A stretch of 64,000 nucleotides of DNA, taken from contig CAIXFN010000108.1 of assembly GCA_903918755.1 (NCBI GenBank), forward strand, positions 1-64,000. Reading direction: 5' to 3'. Shown here piece after piece: positions 6,539 to 15,138 of the stretch. The stretch comes from an uncultured Pedosphaera sp. (GTDB lineage Bacteria; Verrucomicrobiota; Verrucomicrobiia; Limisphaerales; Pedosphaeraceae). A model generated the notes under the pieces. The model was not told the DNA's origin. It worked only from the letters and a program-made list of their open reading frames with translations, and searched no databases. The stretch's first letter is position 1, and each line of letters begins with the position of its first letter. Made by a program: the position numbers and the translations under genes.

Positions 6539-8485
6539 ATGCGCCAATTTGCCCCTCCTCCGGACTGTCCCCCCGTTTCCTGCTCTTCTTTTGTCCCCTC
6601 CGGAATCTATCGCGCTCTGGCGATCCTCCTGTCCCTGGGCTGGGCCTGCACGACCATCGCTTCCGCCCCTCCTCTCATCAACCGCGTGGAACCTCCCAAT
6701 TGGTGGGTTTCCCATTCCTGGCATTCCCTGCAAGTGCTGCTGACCGGTACTGACCTGACCAACGCCACCGTCACGACCACCTCGCCTGGCTTCCAGATTT
6801 CCACCCGGTTCGCCTCCGACAACGGCCATTACCTCTTTGTTTACGTGGACATCGGCCGGGAGGTCGTGCCGGGCACCTACCATTTTCAGGTGCAAAACGC
6901 TGGCGGCTCGGCCGGTTTTGATCTACCCTTGGCGACTCCGCCATCTCCCGGATCAGGCTTTCAGGGGTTTGGTCCGGAGGATGTGATTTATCTGCTGATG
7001 CCGGACCGCTTCGCCCATGGTGGCCCAACGAATAATTTCGATGCTTTGCATACCAATCCACCCTCCGGCGGTCGTGCGGGTCGCGGCGGCGGGCAGTCCT
7101 ACCATGGTGGCAACCTCCGCGGCATTACGGAGCATTTGGATTATCTGAAAGATCTCGGGGTCACGGGCGTCTGGATGACACCCGTTTACCAAAACTCCGG
7201 CCCCAACAACCGCGGTGCCTACCATGGTTATTCCACCATCGATTATTATGGCGTGGAACCACGGTTTGGCACTCTCCAGGATTTCCGAAACCTCGTAATT
7301 GCCGCCCATGAAAAGGGTCTGAAAGTAGTCCAGGACCAGGTGGCCAACCATTGCGGCCCCGGCCATCCCTGGGTGGCGGACCCGCCCACCAAGACCTGGT
7401 TTAACAATCCCCAATCCCGCACCCGGAACAACTTTGACATCGCCAGTCTGGCTGATCCCTACTCCCGCCCCGCCCGCCAGGCCGTGCCCGTACGGGGCTG
7501 GTTCGCCGGCATCCTGCCGGACCTCAATCAAGAAGACCCGCTGGTCCGCGACTACGAAATTCAAAACGCTCTCTGGTGGATCGGCAGCACCGGATTGGAT
7601 GGCATCCGCCAGGACACGTACCCCTACGTTCCCCGCTCTTTCTGGGAACCCTGGCAGGCCGCGCTCGATCATGAATTTCCCCAATTGGTCTGCGTCGCTG
7701 AAATCACGGCGGAGACCCCGGCCGTGCTTTCTTTTTTTGAAGGGGGCACCCGGCGCGCGGGCATTGATACCGGCCTGCGCTCCGCCTTGGATTTTCCCCT
7801 CGAGTATGCCACGCGCCGGGCATTTGGCAGCAACGCCCCGCTGTCCGATCTGGCGAATGTCCTGGCCCAGGATTCGCTCTACCTCCATCCGGAACGCCTC
7901 GTCACCTTCGTCGGCAATCACGATCAGCCGCGCTTTCTGTCCCTCGCGGGCGGTGATATTGATAAACTGCTCCTCGCCCAAACTTTCACTCTCACCACCC
8001 GCCGGACCGCCCATTTGTATTACGGCGACGAAATCGCGCTGACGAACAGCCCCGGCTCCGGCGACGCCACCTATCGGGTCAATTTTCCCGGCGGCTTTCC
8101 CGGCGATCTCGTAAACGCCTTCATCCCCGCCGGCCGGACGGGCGAGGTCGCCCGGGTGTTCAACTGGACCCGGGATCTCCTGCACTTCCGCCAGGCCCAT
8201 TCCGCCCTGCGCAATGGCGGGCTGGTCAATCTGCTCAGTCGGCGAGATCAATACGCCTATTTGCGCACCTCGCCGGAGGAATACGTGCTGGTGCTGTTGA
8301 ACCGCGGCGGCAGCACTAACGCCTTCACCCTGCCCGTGGAAGATCTCGGCCTGCCGGAAGATTTGAAATTCCAGTCTTTCCCCGCCGGCTCGCCGGACCT
8401 GGCAATTTCCGGCGGTCGAGTGATCATCCCGGCCCCCCGCCCCATCGAAATCTACTGGGCTCCCCGAACCGGGAAGCAGAACTGA
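6539..8485 (+). CDS. Secreted GH13 alpha-amylase / neopullulanase-cyclomaltodextrinase type
   Basis: A 648-residue glycoside hydrolase. Order: signal peptide (about 25-43), an N-terminal beta domain like that of cyclomaltodextrinases (about 45-135), the catalytic barrel and a C-terminal beta domain. The four GH13 regions are intact: DQVANH (from Asp266), GIRQD with nucleophile Asp359, VCVAEI with acid/base Glu388, and FVGNHD with Asp462. The family cleaves alpha-1,4 and alpha-1,6 glucans. Export plus the N-terminal domain recalls SusA-like periplasmic enzymes. ATG 6539 is chosen because it precedes the signal peptide; 6491 is an alternative. No transporter or sus-type gene is adjacent. The microprotein unit copy B lies divergently upstream. 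Confidence 0.88.
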   Translation: MRQFAPPPDCPPVSCSSFVPSGIYRALAILLSLGWACTTIASAPPLINRVEPPNWWVSHSWHSLQVLLTGTDLTNATVTTTSPGFQISTRFASDNGHYLFVYVDIGREVVPGTYHFQVQNAGGSAGFDLPLATPPSPGSGFQGFGPEDVIYLLMPDRFAHGGPTNNFDALHTNPPSGGRAGRGGGQSYHGGNLRGITEHLDYLKDLGVTGVWMTPVYQNSGPNNRGAYHGYSTIDYYGVEPRFGTLQDFRNLVIAAHEKGLKVVQDQVANHCGPGHPWVADPPTKTWFNNPQSRTRNNFDIASLADPYSRPARQAVPVRGWFAGILPDLNQEDPLVRDYEIQNALWWIGSTGLDGIRQDTYPYVPRSFWEPWQAALDHEFPQLVCVAEITAETPAVLSFFEGGTRRAGIDTGLRSALDFPLEYATRRAFGSNAPLSDLANVLAQDSLYLHPERLVTFVGNHDQPRFLSLAGGDIDKLLLAQTFTLTTRRTAHLYYGDEIALTNSPGSGDATYRVNFPGGFPGDLVNAFIPAGRTGEVARVFNWTRDLLHFRQAHSALRNGGLVNLLSRRDQYAYLRTSPEEYVLVLLNRGGSTNAFTLPVEDLGLPEDLKFQSFPAGSPDLAISGGRVIIPAPRPIEIYWAPRTGKQN

Positions 8486-8574
8486 TTCCTCCTCCCACGC
8501 GGCCAGGGAACCGGCTGAGCCGGTCTGCCGGCAAATCCTTTGTGACTCTCCGCGCCCCGGTGTATAAATCCCGG

Positions 8575-9249
8575 GTGCGAATCCTCGTCGTCGAAGACGA
8601 AAAGAAAACCGCCTCGTTCATCCGTCAGGCTCTCCAGGCGGAACACTTCGCCGTGGAAGTCACCCACGATGGCGGCGAAGCCCTGCTCCGGGCGCAGCAA
8701 ACGCCGTTCGATGCCATCGTGCTCGACATCATGCTGCCCGGCCTCGATGGCTTGGGCGTCCTGCGGAAATTGCGCGAACAGCGGAATCAAACGCCCATCC
8801 TGCTCCTCTCCGCCCGCGGCGAGGTAAACGAACGGGTGGCCGGCCTCAATGCCGGGGCGGATGATTACCTGGCCAAACCGTTTGCCCTCGCCGAATTGAT
8901 CGCCCGGGTCCGCTCTCTCGCGCGTCGCGCCGCCGAACCCAAACCCGTCCTTTTGCGCGTGGGCGATCTCACCCTCGATACCGCGACGCGCCGGGCGCAG
9001 CGCGGCGGCGCCACGGTGGAACTCACCACCCGGGAATACCGCCTGCTGGAATACCTCATGCGCACTCCCGGGCGCATCTGCGGCCGCCTGACGATCCTGG
9101 AGAAGGTCTGGGATTATAATTTTGATCCCGGCACCAACCTCGTGGATGTTTACGTGAAACGCCTCCGCGAAAAGTTGGATGTGGGCCACGCCACCCGGTT
9201 GCTCCACACCGTGCGGGGCGCGGGCTACGTCCTGCGCGAGGAACCATGA
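8575..9249 (+). CDS. OmpR-family response regulator
   Basis: A 224-residue regulator. The receiver domain has the acidic pair EDE at residues 7-9, phospho-acceptor Asp51 (VLDIMLPG) and the conserved Lys in LAKPF. A winged-helix DNA-binding domain follows (about 125-222, ending VRGAGYVLRE). GTG 8575 gives the standard N-terminus RILVVEDE; an alternative GTG at 8542 adds 11 residues. It overlaps the kinase gene by four bases (ATGA), so the pair is coupled. The CusR/QseB-like form suggests control of envelope or metal responses, but no target is visible. Confidence 0.9.
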   Translation: MRILVVEDEKKTASFIRQALQAEHFAVEVTHDGGEALLRAQQTPFDAIVLDIMLPGLDGLGVLRKLREQRNQTPILLLSARGEVNERVAGLNAGADDYLAKPFALAELIARVRSLARRAAEPKPVLLRVGDLTLDTATRRAQRGGATVELTTREYRLLEYLMRTPGRICGRLTILEKVWDYNFDPGTNLVDVYVKRLREKLDVGHATRLLHTVRGAGYVLREEP

Positions 9250-10322
9250 CCATTCGCGCCCGCCTCACCCTTTGGTACGCCAGCGTCCTCTCCGCCACGG
9301 TGTTGCTGATGATGGCCCTCAGTTTTGTGGAATTGGCCCGCGAACGCGCCGCCGCCCAGGCGTCTCCCGAGGGTTATCGCGAATACGATGGCTGGGAGGA
9401 TGTCGCCACCATCGCCCTTTCCTGCGGCCTTCCCGCCGCCATCATCGGCCTCGCCGGCGGTTGGTGGGTCATGCGCCGCGCGCTGGCCCCCGTCTCCGCC
9501 CTCACGGCAGTCGCCAGCCAGCTCCATGAACGCAATCTGGGCGAACGACTGCCCCGCACTGGCAATCACGACGAATTGGACCAACTGACCGCGGTGTTCA
9601 ACTCGATGACCGAGCGTCTGGAGCTCTCTTTCAACCGTATCCGCGAGTTCACCCTGCATGCCTCTCACGAACTCAAGACACCCCTCACCGTCATGCGCGG
9701 CGAACTCGAGCTCGCCTTGGAGGAAAACCCCGATCCCCTCCTGCGCGAACGCCTCTTGAGCCAGATCGATGAAATCGCCCGGTTGACCAACATCGTGGAC
9801 GGTCTCACCCTGCTCACCAAAGCCGATGCCGGCCAGGTGGTGCTCCAGCGGGAAACCCTCACCTTGGAGGAATTGCTGACCGATTGCCTGGCGGATGCCC
9901 AGATCCTCGCCCGGCCATACCAGGTGGAAGTACAGTTGACCCGTTGCGACCCCATGTCCCTTCCGGGTGACCGCCACCGGTTGCGGCAATTGCTCCTCAA
10001 CCTGACGGACAATGCCATCAAATATAATCACCCCGGCGGCACCGTCTCGCTGGCGCTCACGGCAGCGGGCGGGGCCGCGGAAATCACCATCTCCAATAGC
10101 GGGCCGGGAATTCCCCCGGAGATTCTGCCGCGGGTTTTTGACCGCTTCTTCCGGGGCGACCCGGCTCACTCACCGACTGCGGACGGCTGCGGACTGGGAC
10201 TGAGCATCGCGCAATGGATCGTCAAAGCGCACGCGGGCAGCATCGGCATCACCAGCCAGCCCGGAGGTCTCACGATTGTCACCGTTCACCTCCCGGTGGC
10301 CCCCGATTCCCCCGCCACCTGA
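9246..10322 (+). CDS. Sensor histidine kinase partner of the OmpR regulator
   Basis: A 358-residue inner-membrane kinase. Two membrane helices (about 10-30 and 55-75) flank a very short periplasmic loop of about 25 residues. A HAMP linker (75-130) leads to the dimerisation box with phospho-His141 (HASHELKTPL). The ATPase domain has an N-box (NLTDNAIKYN) and G-boxes (GPGIP, CGLGLS). The tiny sensor loop suggests sensing in the membrane or by the loop itself. It starts inside the stop of the regulator gene. Confidence 0.9.
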   Translation: MTIRARLTLWYASVLSATVLLMMALSFVELARERAAAQASPEGYREYDGWEDVATIALSCGLPAAIIGLAGGWWVMRRALAPVSALTAVASQLHERNLGERLPRTGNHDELDQLTAVFNSMTERLELSFNRIREFTLHASHELKTPLTVMRGELELALEENPDPLLRERLLSQIDEIARLTNIVDGLTLLTKADAGQVVLQRETLTLEELLTDCLADAQILARPYQVEVQLTRCDPMSLPGDRHRLRQLLLNLTDNAIKYNHPGGTVSLALTAAGGAAEITISNSGPGIPPEILPRVFDRFFRGDPAHSPTADGCGLGLSIAQWIVKAHAGSIGITSQPGGLTIVTVHLPVAPDSPAT

Positions 10323-10372
10323 CCCCCATTTTGCAACTTGCGGGCACCAATGGGTCGTTTAAGCTAAGGCTT

Positions 10373-11194
10373 GTGGCTTGGTTCACTGATCGACACACAT
10401 TTTTGCTCGCCGTAATCCTTTACGGCGCCAGCACACTGTACTCGATCTTCCTCTGGCGCAAGGGCTTCCGGAAGGACAATTGGGCCAATTACTTCCTTTT
10501 GCTCCTCGCCTGCACGTTTCACACCGCTGCGATGGTGCAACGCGGTTTTTCCTTTCAACGCTGTCCGGTCAACAACCTCTATGAGGCAACCTTGTTCATC
10601 GAATGGACCATCGTCGCCGCCTTCCTAGCGCTGGGAACTTGGTCGCGGCTGCGCTTTCTCGGCGCCTTTGCCTCCCCCATTCTCCTCTTGATGGGCGTCT
10701 TTGCCCTCATGCCCGCACTCGATAAACCGCATGGCCCGGCCCCCGAATTCAGCCACGGATGGGCCAGTCTCCATGCCGCCCTGGTGCTGCTCTCCTTCGG
10801 CGCCTTCGGTCTCGCCGCCGTCGCGGCATTGATGTTCCTCACCCAGGAGCATAACCTCAAGTTTCACAAGCTCCGGGCCATTTTATCCCTGCTCCCGCCC
10901 ATCCAACGCCTTGAGCGGGTCACCAGCGGCCTCGTTCTGGCCGGTTTCAGCCTTTTGACCGCCGGCCTTTCGCTTCATCCCTTGTTGGGACGCGAACTCG
11001 CCGGCGTAAACCTGAGTACCGACCCGATCCTGCCTTGGTCCCTGTTTGTCTGGGTGCTGTACCTCGCCCTGCTCGTGCTGCGGTGGCGGGGTCAGGGGGG
11101 CCGCCGCTTCGCCTGGGGGGCCGCCGGCAGCTTCGCCTTCATCTTGCTCACCTTTTGGGGGGTGTTACTACTCTCCTCCTCCCACCACTCCTGA
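10373..11194 (+). CDS. CcsA/HemX-family membrane protein
   Basis: A 273-residue protein with about eight membrane helices, of the cytochrome c assembly (CcsA/CcmC/HemX) superfamily. It sits directly in front of hemA, the usual place of HemX-like proteins, which are linked to glutamyl-tRNA reductase level or heme handling. The tryptophan-rich WWD heme-binding motif of true CcsA is not visible; the histidines in GWASLHAAL and LSLHPLL are candidate ligands. GTG 10373 gives the N-terminus MAWFTDRHTF; no ATG fits, and longer readings run back into the kinase gene. Its stop codon shares one base with the hemA start. Confidence 0.75.
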   Translation: MAWFTDRHTFLLAVILYGASTLYSIFLWRKGFRKDNWANYFLLLLACTFHTAAMVQRGFSFQRCPVNNLYEATLFIEWTIVAAFLALGTWSRLRFLGAFASPILLLMGVFALMPALDKPHGPAPEFSHGWASLHAALVLLSFGAFGLAAVAALMFLTQEHNLKFHKLRAILSLLPPIQRLERVTSGLVLAGFSLLTAGLSLHPLLGRELAGVNLSTDPILPWSLFVWVLYLALLVLRWRGQGGRRFAWGAAGSFAFILLTFWGVLLLSSSHHS

Positions 11195-12255
11195 TGCCCA
11201 TCGTCGTCATCGGCCTCAACCACCGCTCGGCGCCGGTCACCGTGCGCGAGCGCTTCGCATTCCCCGAAGATCGCATCCCCGGCACCCTCCAGCTGATCCG
11301 GGAAACCGGCCTCGCCACCGAAGGCGTCCTGCTTTCCACCTGCAACCGGGTTGAACTGTATGCCTGTACTGACCTGGACCCCCGCACCGCCGGCTCTTCC
11401 TTGCGGGATTTTCTGGTCAAGTTCCACAATTATCAGGAGCCCCTGACCACGGAATTTTACACGCTGAACGAACCGCACAGCGTTGAACACCTGTTCAAAG
11501 TCGCCAGCGGCCTCGATTCCATGGTCCTCGGGGAAACGGAAATTCTGGGCCAACTCAAGAAGGCCTACGACCTCGCGCTTCAACACCGCCATTCCGGGAA
11601 CCGCCTCAACAAGGCTTTCCAACGCGCCTTCAACGTCGCGAAATTCATCCGCACGGAAACCAACATCCAGCGCGGCAGTGTCTCCGTGGGTTCCGTCGCC
11701 GTCGAACTCGCCGAAAAAATCTTCACCAAACTCGCCGGCCATCAGGTGATGGTGATCGGCGCCGGGGATACCAGCGAAAAGACCGCCCGCGCCCTCCTCA
11801 GCCGGGGCGCCCAGAGTATCATTGTCACGAATCGCTCCCCGGAACGCGCCTCGGCCCTCGCGGCCGAGCTCGGTGGTCGCGCGGTGCCCTGGGACGACTG
11901 GGCTCGTGAGTTTCCTGCCATCGACATCGTTATCAGCAGCACTTCCGCCCCCCATTATGTCCTGGACCGGCCCAAGCTGGAGGCGTTGATGAAACTGCGG
12001 AAGAGCCGACCGCTCCTGCTGGTGGATACCGCGGTGCCCCGGGACATCGATCCCGCCGTGAATTTCCTGGAAAACGTTTACCTCTATAACATCGATGACC
12101 TGCAGGCCATCGCGGAGGATTATCTCCGGCAACGGCGGAGCGAACTGGCCCAATGTGAAGCCATCATTCGCGACCGTGCCCGCGCGCTTTTGACCGCCGG
12201 ACCTCCGCGCCCCCTTCCTGGAGCCACCACTCAACCCGCTTTCGAGCATGAATAA
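11194..12255 (+). CDS. hemA: Glutamyl-tRNA reductase, C-terminally short
   Basis: A 353-residue enzyme that reduces glutamyl-tRNA to glutamate-1-semialdehyde, the first step of C5 tetrapyrrole synthesis. Catalytic Cys50 lies in LLSTCNRVELY. The substrate-site pattern GLDSMVLGETEILGQ and the NADPH fold VMVIGAGDTSEK are present. The protein ends soon after the spinal helix (IDDLQAIAEDYLRQRR...), about 60 residues short of the usual 410-430. Most of the C-terminal dimerisation domain is therefore missing, and hemC starts at once, leaving no room for it. ATG 11194 overlaps the previous stop; hemC overlaps the hemA 3' end by eight bases. Confidence 0.92.
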   Translation: MPIVVIGLNHRSAPVTVRERFAFPEDRIPGTLQLIRETGLATEGVLLSTCNRVELYACTDLDPRTAGSSLRDFLVKFHNYQEPLTTEFYTLNEPHSVEHLFKVASGLDSMVLGETEILGQLKKAYDLALQHRHSGNRLNKAFQRAFNVAKFIRTETNIQRGSVSVGSVAVELAEKIFTKLAGHQVMVIGAGDTSEKTARALLSRGAQSIIVTNRSPERASALAAELGGRAVPWDDWAREFPAIDIVISSTSAPHYVLDRPKLEALMKLRKSRPLLLVDTAVPRDIDPAVNFLENVYLYNIDDLQAIAEDYLRQRRSELAQCEAIIRDRARALLTAGPPRPLPGATTQPAFEHE

Positions 12256-13240
12256 CCCCACTCCCGAAACCCTCCATATCGCCACCCGTGGCAGCGCCCT
12301 CGCGCTGGCCCAGGCCAACCGCGTCCTTGCCGAATGCCGGGCCGCCTTCCCCGAACTGGCCTTCGCGCTGAAAATCATCAAGACCACGGGCGATAAACTG
12401 CAAACCGCCGCCCTCAGCAAGGAAGGTGAAAACCTCCCCAAGGGCTTGTTCACCAAGGAACTCGAAGTGGCCCTGCTCAATGGCGAGGCGGACCTCGCCG
12501 TCCACAGCCTGAAGGACCTGCCCACCGAATTGCCGGACGGCTTGAAACTGGGCGCCGTCGGCGAGCGCGCCGATGTCCGCGACGTCCTCCTCTATCGCGC
12601 GGCGGGCGCTTCCGCCGGCCGCGGCTTCGCCCCCGGCCTGCAGCTCAAAGATCTCCCAGTCGGTGCCACCATCGCCACCAGCAGCACCCGCCGCAAAGCC
12701 CAGTTGCTCGACCGGCGTCCCGATCTGAATGTCGTCGAAATTCGCGGCAACGTCGGCACGCGGATGCAAAAGCTGGCTGATCAACCCGAACTCGACGGCA
12801 CCATCCTCGCCGCCGCCGGCTTGGGTCGCCTGAAATTCTCCATCGGTGCCGACAGCCGCATCACCGGCGAGGGCGTCCCGGCCGGCATCCTCGCCAGTAT
12901 ACTGGACCTCGATGTCATGCTCCCCTGCGTGGGCCAGGGTGCCGTGGGCCTCGAAATCCGGGCTCAGGACCCCCGCGCCGCCCGCATCTGCGCCGGCCTG
13001 AATCATGCCGCCACTTTCAGTTGTGTGACCGCCGAGCGCGCCTTCCTCGCTGCCATGGGTGGCGGTTGCCAAAGCCCCGTCGCCGCTTACGCCCACCTTG
13101 TCGGTGCCGATGTGCATCTCCGCGCGGTTTCCTATCGCGAGATCATGGTCCGCCGCGGCCAGGGCATTCGTCCCGTGGCCGATGCCGCGGGTTTGGGTCG
13201 CGAATTGGCCGACAAACTTTGCCCCCCCGCCACCGCTTAA
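12248..13240 (+). CDS. hemC: Hydroxymethylbilane synthase (porphobilinogen deaminase)
   Basis: A 330-residue cytosolic enzyme that condenses four porphobilinogens into hydroxymethylbilane. The N-terminus IATRGSALALAQ, the region HSLKDLPTE and the dipyrromethane-cofactor Cys274 (GGGCQSPVAA) are intact. It overlaps hemA by eight bases, and its TAA stop shares one base with the ATG of the cobA-hemD fusion. The four genes from 10373 thus form one tightly coupled operon. Length is normal. Confidence 0.95.
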   Translation: MNNPTPETLHIATRGSALALAQANRVLAECRAAFPELAFALKIIKTTGDKLQTAALSKEGENLPKGLFTKELEVALLNGEADLAVHSLKDLPTELPDGLKLGAVGERADVRDVLLYRAAGASAGRGFAPGLQLKDLPVGATIATSSTRRKAQLLDRRPDLNVVEIRGNVGTRMQKLADQPELDGTILAAAGLGRLKFSIGADSRITGEGVPAGILASILDLDVMLPCVGQGAVGLEIRAQDPRAARICAGLNHAATFSCVTAERAFLAAMGGGCQSPVAAYAHLVGADVHLRAVSYREIMVRRGQGIRPVADAAGLGRELADKLCPPATA

Positions 13241-14832
13241 TGGCCACTCCCGCTTTGAAATCCATCGGTATCGTGTACTTGGTTGGCGCCGGCCCCGGCG
13301 ACGTCGGACTCCTCACCTTGCGCGGCGCGGAAGTGCTGGGCCAGGCCGAGGTCATTGTTTACGACGCCCTCATCAATCCGGATTTGCTCCGCCTCGCGCC
13401 GAAAACCGCCGAAATCATCTTTGGCGGCAAACGCTCCAGCGACCATGCCATGCCCCAGGCCGAATTGAATCGCCTGCTGGTCGAACACGCGCGCGCCGGC
13501 AAAACCGTGGTGCGACTGAAAGGCGGCGATCCCTACATCTTCGGCCGCGGCGGGGAGGAAGCCCAGGAATTGGCCGCGGCCGGTATCGCCTTTGAAGTCG
13601 TTCCGGGGGTTTCGTCCATCTCCGCCGTGCCCAATTACGCCGGCATCCCCATCACCCATCGCGATTTCTGCTCCAGCTTCACCGTCATCACCGGCCACGA
13701 GGATCCCGCCAAGGACGCTTCCAGTGTCGATTGGGCCCGCCTGGCCAGCACCCCCGGCACCACCATCATCCTGATGGGCGTCAAACGCATCCGGGAAATC
13801 ACGAGCCAGTTGATCGCCCATGGCCGCCCCCCGGAGACGCCGGTCGGCATGATTCATTGGGGCACCACCAGCCGCCAGCGGACCCTTACCGGCACCCTCG
13901 CCACCATTGCCGGGCTGGTCGAGGAAACCAAATTCACCGCCCCCGCCGTCATCGTAATCGGCGAGGTCGTCAACCTCCGCGACCAGTTGAACTGGTTTGA
14001 AAACCGCCCGCTCTTCGGCCAACGGGTGGTGGTCACCCGCACCCGCGATCAGGCCAGCCAGCTCACCCGCCAACTCGCCGCCTTGAGCGCGGAAGTCCTC
14101 GAGATCCCCACGATCAAGATCCTGCCCACCGATCGTCCCACCGACGTCGCCGAGGCCCTCCTTGAGCTCAATTCCTACGATTGGATCATCTTCACCAGCC
14201 CCAACGGCGTGACGATGTTCTTCGAGTATTTCTTCAAAGCTTTCGAGGACATGCGGGACATCGGGGGCGTCAAAATCGCCGCTGTCGGCCCCGCCACCGC
14301 CGCCAAATTGAAGGAGCTGCACCTCAAGGTCGATCTGATGCCCGAGGAATACGTGGCCCCCAAAATCGCCAGCGCCCTCGCCAAATACGAGTCCATTGAC
14401 AACCTTAAGCTGCTGCTCATGCGCGCCGAAGTCGCCAACCGCGAACTGCCCGAAGCCTTGGAAGCCCTGGGCGGCATCGTGGACGACATCGCCTGCTACC
14501 GCACTGTCCCCGAAACCGAGGACCCCAACGGCGCAGCCGCCCGGCTCCTCGAATCCGGCGCCGATTGGATCACTTTCACCAGCAGTTCCACCGTGGAGAA
14601 TTTCCATGCCCGTTTCCCCCTACCGGAACTCCTGCAAAAATTCCCCGGCCTCAAACTCGCCTCCATCGGCCCCGAAACCACGAAAACCATCGTTGCCCTG
14701 GGCCTGAAACCCACCGTCGAAGCCAAGCCCCACACCATCGACGGCCTGGTCGCCGCCCTCACCAAAGCCACCGCCCCCAAACGCCCGACCAAATCCCGCG
14801 CTGTCCGCGCCGGAAAGTCTCTGGCATCCTAG
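13240..14832 (+). CDS. cobA-hemD: Fused uroporphyrinogen-III C-methyltransferase / uroporphyrinogen-III synthase
   Basis: A 530-residue two-domain enzyme. Residues 1-250 are a SAM-dependent CobA/SumT methyltransferase (VGAGPGDVGLLTLRG, VVRLKGGDPYIFGRGGEE, VVPGVSS). Residues of about 260-515 are the HemD synthase (VVVTRTRDQASQL, IFTSPNGV, ITFTSSSTVENF). One protein thus closes the ring to uroporphyrinogen III and commits part of it toward siroheme, cobalamin or heme d1. The tail is lysine/arginine rich (KRPTKSRAVR). This fusion is known in several phyla. It takes the usual hemD place in the operon. hemB is not in this window. Confidence 0.92.
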   Translation: MATPALKSIGIVYLVGAGPGDVGLLTLRGAEVLGQAEVIVYDALINPDLLRLAPKTAEIIFGGKRSSDHAMPQAELNRLLVEHARAGKTVVRLKGGDPYIFGRGGEEAQELAAAGIAFEVVPGVSSISAVPNYAGIPITHRDFCSSFTVITGHEDPAKDASSVDWARLASTPGTTIILMGVKRIREITSQLIAHGRPPETPVGMIHWGTTSRQRTLTGTLATIAGLVEETKFTAPAVIVIGEVVNLRDQLNWFENRPLFGQRVVVTRTRDQASQLTRQLAALSAEVLEIPTIKILPTDRPTDVAEALLELNSYDWIIFTSPNGVTMFFEYFFKAFEDMRDIGGVKIAAVGPATAAKLKELHLKVDLMPEEYVAPKIASALAKYESIDNLKLLLMRAEVANRELPEALEALGGIVDDIACYRTVPETEDPNGAAARLLESGADWITFTSSSTVENFHARFPLPELLQKFPGLKLASIGPETTKTIVALGLKPTVEAKPHTIDGLVAALTKATAPKRPTKSRAVRAGKSLAS

Positions 14833-14911
14833 GCCTCCGCTGGGGCCCCACACAATAAAGGCGCCAAAAACCCCTAAGTCTCACTTTTGCCAACGGCTGA
14901 ATGCCGTATTA

Positions 14912-14933
14912 CCCTCTCCTTCGGGGGAGAGGG
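14912..14933. repeat. CCCTCTCC/GGAGAGGG intergenic hairpin element
   Basis: The perfect arms CCCTCTCC (14912-14919) and GGAGAGGG (14926-14933) enclose TTCGGG and are followed by CAGGGTGAGGG. I recall this wording as a common dispersed intergenic repeat in many GC-rich genomes; that is memory, not a search. It lies about 80 bases after the hem operon and may also act as a 3' stabiliser. The rest of 14833-15138 shows no gene. Confidence 0.5.
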
Positions 14934-15138
14934 CAGGGTGAGGGCGGTCTTCAAAAACACTAACTTCGACCACTAAACCTTCCCCATTCCAAGCTGGAAA
15001 TCCTCCCCTGGTTTCGTCATCATAGTATCCTAATGCTCAGGACCTCACCATTGCCCTTCTGGGGTGTGCGCCCGTTTTCCTGGAAACCATCAGCCCACCG
15101 TCATTCCCCCTTCCCCCGAACGGCCCCTTAGCAAACTT

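Noticed and set aside
6146-6895. 249-codon minus-strand frame over copy B and the amylase 5' end
   Set aside because: It reads the microprotein region in the wrong frame and lies antisense to the GH13 gene. The conserved frame is 6163-6324.
6953-8251. 432-codon minus-strand frame inside the amylase gene
   Set aside because: It is entirely antisense to a gene with four intact GH13 motifs; composition is typical of a shadow frame.
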